Part shown: in pieces, positions 61,350 through 64,000 of the stretch
Numbering within the stretch: position 1 is the stretch's first letter
How the letters are laid out: the number at the start of each line of letters is the position of its first letter
The notes under the pieces: model-generated
What the model saw: the letters and a program-made list of their open reading frames with translations, nothing else
Told to the model about the DNA's origin: nothing
The model's database searches: none
Assembly (NCBI GenBank): GCA_035326425.1
Contig: DAOLFG010000016.1
Span: forward strand, 26,889-90,888
Direction: 5' to 3'
DNA length: 64,000 nucleotides
Source of the DNA: CALKJU01 sp035326425
GTDB taxonomy: Bacteria > Pseudomonadota > Alphaproteobacteria > Geminicoccales > Geminicoccaceae
Made by a program: the position numbers and the translations under genes

Positions 61350-62170
61350 GCCATGCAGGGCTGTTCGTCGCCGCCTGCGAGGCCGAGCTGCAGGCGCTGA
61401 AGCCGGGCAATGTCCACGTCTTCGCCGGCGGCCACGGCATGACGGTCGAGGATTTCCGCCGCAGCGCGCTCGCCGCAGCGCCCGCCATCGCCGACCCGGC
61501 GCTGGGCGTGGGGGCGCGCATCCTGGCGGCGGTCGAGGCGACCCGTGCCGCGGTGGGCCAGAACACCAATCTCGGCATCGTGCTGCTGTCGGCACCGCTG
61601 CTCCGCGCCGCCGACCGCACCGGCCCGCTGGCGCGCGAGCTTCGGCGCGTGCTGCACGGCCTGGATGTCGAGGACGCCCGCGCCGCCTTCGCCGCCATCC
61701 GCCTGGCATCGCCGGGCGGGCTGGGCGGGGCCGCCGAGGCCGATGTGCGCGACGAGCCGCGGATCGGCCTGCTCGAGGCGATGCGGCTGGCCGAGGCCCG
61801 CGACCGCGTCGCCTGGAACTATGTCCACGGCATGGCCGACCTGCTGCGCCGGGGAGCACCCAGGCTGGCGACGCTGCGCGCCCGTGGCTGGCCCGAGCCC
61901 TGGCCGACCAGCGGCCTCTACATGGATCTGCTGGCGACGATCCCCGACAGCCATGTCGCCCGCAAGCACGGGCCCGATGCCGCCGAGGCCCTGTGCCGGC
62001 GGGCGAGGCCGCTGGCCGCCGCCCTGCTCGGCGCCTCCGATCCTTCGAGCCTCGCCCGCGATCTCCTGGCGCTCGACGCGGCGCTGAAGGCCGAGGGGCT
62101 CAATCCCGGCACCACGGCCGATCTCACCGTCGCCAGCCATCTGGCGCTGTCGTTGTTGCGCGAGGTCTGA
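61346..62170 (+). CDS. Triphosphoribosyl-dephospho-CoA synthase-like protein (MdcB/CitG family)
   Basis: 274 aa. CitG/MdcB landmarks: AELQALKPGNVHVFAGGHGM (14-33), GQNTNLGIVLLSAPLL, GLYMDLLATIPDSHVARKHG and LNPGTTADLTVASHLAL. Classical members make the prosthetic-group precursor of citrate/malonate lyase. No lyase genes are present, and in H4MPT clusters the homologue is suspected to act in cofactor synthesis, for example by a related ribosyl-nucleotide transfer. Last biosynthetic gene before fae. Confidence 0.87.
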   Translation: MSHAGLFVAACEAELQALKPGNVHVFAGGHGMTVEDFRRSALAAAPAIADPALGVGARILAAVEATRAAVGQNTNLGIVLLSAPLLRAADRTGPLARELRRVLHGLDVEDARAAFAAIRLASPGGLGGAAEADVRDEPRIGLLEAMRLAEARDRVAWNYVHGMADLLRRGAPRLATLRARGWPEPWPTSGLYMDLLATIPDSHVARKHGPDAAEALCRRARPLAAALLGASDPSSLARDLLALDAALKAEGLNPGTTADLTVASHLALSLLREV

Positions 62171-62251
62171 TCCAGCCTCGGCATTGCCGGTTTGTCCGGC
62201 TCGGGTTAATGAATCCGCCGCGCCAGCAATCTTTACCAGTGGGAGGCACGC

Positions 62252-62764
62252 ATGGCGAAAATCGACCGGATGCTCGTGGGCGAGGCGCTCGTCGGCGACG
62301 GCAACGAGATCGCGCACATCGATCTCATCATCGGCCCGCGCGGCAGTGCCGCCGAGACCGCCTTCGCGCTGACCCTGACCAACCAGAAGGAGGGCGTGAA
62401 CGGCCTGCTGGCCGTGCTCGAGCCCAACCTGATGGTCAAGCCCGCGACCGTCATGTTCAACAAGGTGACGATCAAGGGTGCCAAGCAGGCGGTGCAGATG
62501 TTCGGCCCGGCCCAGCGCGCCGTGGCGCTCGCCGTCGCCAACTGCGTCGCCGAGGGTACCATTCCCGAATCCGAGGCCGAGGATCTGTTCATCTCGGTGG
62601 GTGTGTTCATCCACTGGGAGGCCGAGGACGACGCCAAGATCCAGAAGTACAACTACGAGGCCACCAAGCTGGCGCTCGAGAACGCCGTGAAGGGCTCGCC
62701 CAAGGCGGCCGAGATGGTGGCCAAGAAGGACAAGAGCCACCATCCGTTCCAGGCGGCCGACTGA
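62252..62764 (+). CDS. fae: Formaldehyde-activating enzyme Fae
   Basis: 170 aa, usual Fae length. The start VGEALVGDGNEIAHIDLIIGPRG carries His22, matching the catalytic His of Methylobacterium Fae. SAAETAFALTLTNQKEGVNGLLAVLEPNLMVKPATVMFNKVTIKG is strongly conserved. Fae condenses formaldehyde with H4MPT to methylene-H4MPT in the cytoplasm. A GTGGGAGG site lies upstream. It ends the H4MPT operon. Confidence 0.96.
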   Translation: MAKIDRMLVGEALVGDGNEIAHIDLIIGPRGSAAETAFALTLTNQKEGVNGLLAVLEPNLMVKPATVMFNKVTIKGAKQAVQMFGPAQRAVALAVANCVAEGTIPESEAEDLFISVGVFIHWEAEDDAKIQKYNYEATKLALENAVKGSPKAAEMVAKKDKSHHPFQAAD

Positions 62765-63150
62765 AAGGAACCAGCGGCTCCACCTGCGTCGAAGCCTGAG
62801 GTTCGGGCAACGGCGGCGGCCTCACCGGCCCCGCCCCCACGCCCCGCCCTGGCTCCGGCGGCACCGGCGGCTCCACAGAGCACAGGCTGGTGGCAGTCCC
62901 TGCTCCGGCTGCTCGGGATCAAGGGCTGACAACCTTGTGACCCGAGGGCGATGGTCGAAACGAGACGCGCCGTCCGCGAGGGCGGCGCGTTTCTCGTTCA
63001 TGCGTCGAGACCGGCGGCGCATCGGCACCAAACGGGCCTCCGCGCGTTGGAGGCGGGCACGCCTGTTGCAAGGTCGGGGACTATCCGCCGGCAGCGACCG
63101 GCGCCATGCTGTCCGTTTGCAACGCCTACGCCGAAGTGAAAGGCCGTCCC
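62765..63150. other. 386-bp intergenic region, no confident gene
   Basis: Between fae and the transglutaminase-like gene. A proline/glycine-rich stretch with no believable frame, then the strong hairpin at 62959-62998. An upstream extension of the transglutaminase frame to 63106 is possible but lacks a ribosome site. Confidence 0.5.
62959..62998 (+). terminator. Strong hairpin downstream of fae
   Basis: Long imperfect inverted repeat, AACGAG ... CTCGTT outside and ACGCGCC ... GGCGCGT inside, around a GCGA region, about 195 bp past the fae stop. Few T residues follow, but stability is high. Likely the end of the H4MPT transcript. Confidence 0.5.
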
Positions 63151-63984
63151 ATGCACATCCGCGTCGGTTTCGAGCTGACCTACGAGTGCCCGCAGCCGAC
63201 GCCGATGCTGCTGCTGCTGCACGTCCATCCGTCGCGGCTGGCCGACATCGTCTCGGCCGACCAGCTCGCCACCGATCCCTGGGTGCCGGTCAGCGACTAT
63301 ATCGACGCCTTCCAGAACCGCTGCAGCCGCCTCGTCGCCCCGCCGGGCCGGATCACGCTGCGCACCGACGCCATCGTGCGCGATTCCGGCGAGCACGACG
63401 TCGTGGCCCCCGATGCGCCGCAGATCGAGGTGCCGAGCCTGCCCGAGCATACGCTGGTCTTCCTGCTGGGCAGCCGCTACTGCGAGACCGACCGGCTGAG
63501 CGACATCGCCTGGCAGCTGTTCGGCAACACGCCGATGGGGTGGCCGCGCGTCCAGGCCATCGTGGACTTCGTCCACAACCACGTCACCTTCGGCTACCAG
63601 AACGCGCGGGCCACCCGCACCGCCTTCGAGGCCTACCAGGAGCGCGTCGGCGTCTGCCGCGACTTCGCCCACCTGGCGGTGACCTTCTGCCGCTGCATGA
63701 ACATCCCGGCGCGCTACTGCACCGGCTATCTCGGCGACATCGGCGTGCCGCGCGACCCGGCGCCGATGGATTTCAGCGCCTGGTTCCAGGTCTGGCTGGG
63801 CGACCGCTGGTACACCTTCGACGCCCGCCACAACAAGCCGCGCATCGGCCGCATCCTGATGGGCTACGGCCGCGACGCCGCCGACGTGCCGTTGAGCAAC
63901 GGCTTCGGCCCGCATCTGCTGACCGGCTTCAAGGTCTGGACCGACGAGATAGCGGAGGCCCTGCCGGTCAGCGCCGTGGCTTGA
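63151..63984 (+). CDS. Transglutaminase-like (SgcQ/Tgm-type) cysteine protein with His replaced
   Basis: 277 aa from ATG 63151, with AAAGG upstream. An N-terminal beta region (HIRVGFELTYECPQPTPMLLLLHVHPSR) precedes a transglutaminase core: YQERVGVCRDFAHLAVTFCRCMNIPARYCTGY (Cys169) and MDFSAWFQVWLGDRWYTFDARHN (Asp224). At the position of the usual catalytic His (HAW) there is Ser209, which I recall as typical of this subfamily. Often annotated as transglutaminase or cysteine protease of unknown substrate. Not obviously linked to the C1 operon. Confidence 0.88.
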   Translation: MHIRVGFELTYECPQPTPMLLLLHVHPSRLADIVSADQLATDPWVPVSDYIDAFQNRCSRLVAPPGRITLRTDAIVRDSGEHDVVAPDAPQIEVPSLPEHTLVFLLGSRYCETDRLSDIAWQLFGNTPMGWPRVQAIVDFVHNHVTFGYQNARATRTAFEAYQERVGVCRDFAHLAVTFCRCMNIPARYCTGYLGDIGVPRDPAPMDFSAWFQVWLGDRWYTFDARHNKPRIGRILMGYGRDAADVPLSNGFGPHLLTGFKVWTDEIAEALPVSAVA

Positions 63985-64000
63985 GCCGGGCTACGCCCTC

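Noticed and set aside
59061..61859. Long minus-strand open frame (~932 codons) opposite the ATP-grasp/mch genes
   Set aside because: Antisense shadow of mch, the ATP-grasp genes and the mdcB-like gene; no motifs and skewed composition.

Overview
The window is GC-rich, densely packed DNA with short or overlapping gene junctions (many ATGA/GTGA overlaps). It looks like an alphaproteobacterial chromosome, probably Rhodospirillales/Geminicoccales-like. That placement is an inference from base composition, the Moc-type and H4MPT genes and the transporter-rich layout; no rRNA or marker gene confirms it. No tRNA, rRNA, CRISPR array, phage or intact insertion sequence was found.

Region A (1-7506) is a sugar/uronate locus: two CUT1 ABC permeases, a GH88 unsaturated glucuronyl hydrolase, a UgpC/MsmK-type ATPase, a YesL-like (DUF624) membrane domain read in frame into a sugar-binding protein, and a DUF2264 protein. 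Together they suggest import and cleavage of unsaturated uronate oligosaccharides. Region B (7909-18712) holds a PfkB sugar kinase, a DeoR regulator, a class II aldolase-like enzyme, a second CUT1 transporter without ATPase, a LacI regulator and a mocD-mocE-mocF-like set (membrane di-iron hydroxylase, Rieske ferredoxin, ferredoxin reductase). This resembles the rhizopine O-demethylation module.

Region C (18699-33885) is mixed: an MFS exporter, DUF2165, a PIN remnant, two ABM-domain proteins, a Rieske-FAD (AIFM3-like) oxidoreductase, a lipoprotein, an aldo/keto reductase, an SDR, a subtilase with an altered triad, a divergent LysR/isochorismatase pair, a truncated amidohydrolase, an APH-like kinase, an EEP nuclease/phosphatase-like protein, an RDD plus membrane ClpP-like pair and a FitAB-type toxin-antitoxin pair. 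Region D (33836-41200) is a third CUT1 system diverging from its LacI regulator over two matching operator-like sites. It carries two distantly homologous uncharacterised proteins and a D-2-hydroxyacid dehydrogenase. A DyP peroxidase, a ParS/RES toxin-antitoxin pair and an Asp/Glu racemase-like gene follow.

Region E (43855-50171) is a peptide/nickel-type ABC transporter, a SWIB protein and a YciI protein. Region F (50242-62764) is one-carbon metabolism. On the minus strand an orphan fhcB follows an ABC export system of the kind seen beside PQQ alcohol dehydrogenases; an RTX protein and a pterin-carbinolamine dehydratase homologue lie next to it. On the plus strand is a compact tetrahydromethanopterin operon: RFA-P synthase, mtdB, ATP-grasp, mch, ATP-grasp, an MdcB/CitG-like gene and fae. 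A frameshifted AbrB/PIN pair sits between the two halves. A transglutaminase-like gene closes the window. A unifying hypothesis is that formaldehyde released by Moc-type O-demethylation, or by methanol/alcohol oxidation elsewhere, is captured by Fae and oxidised through MtdB, Mch and Fhc.
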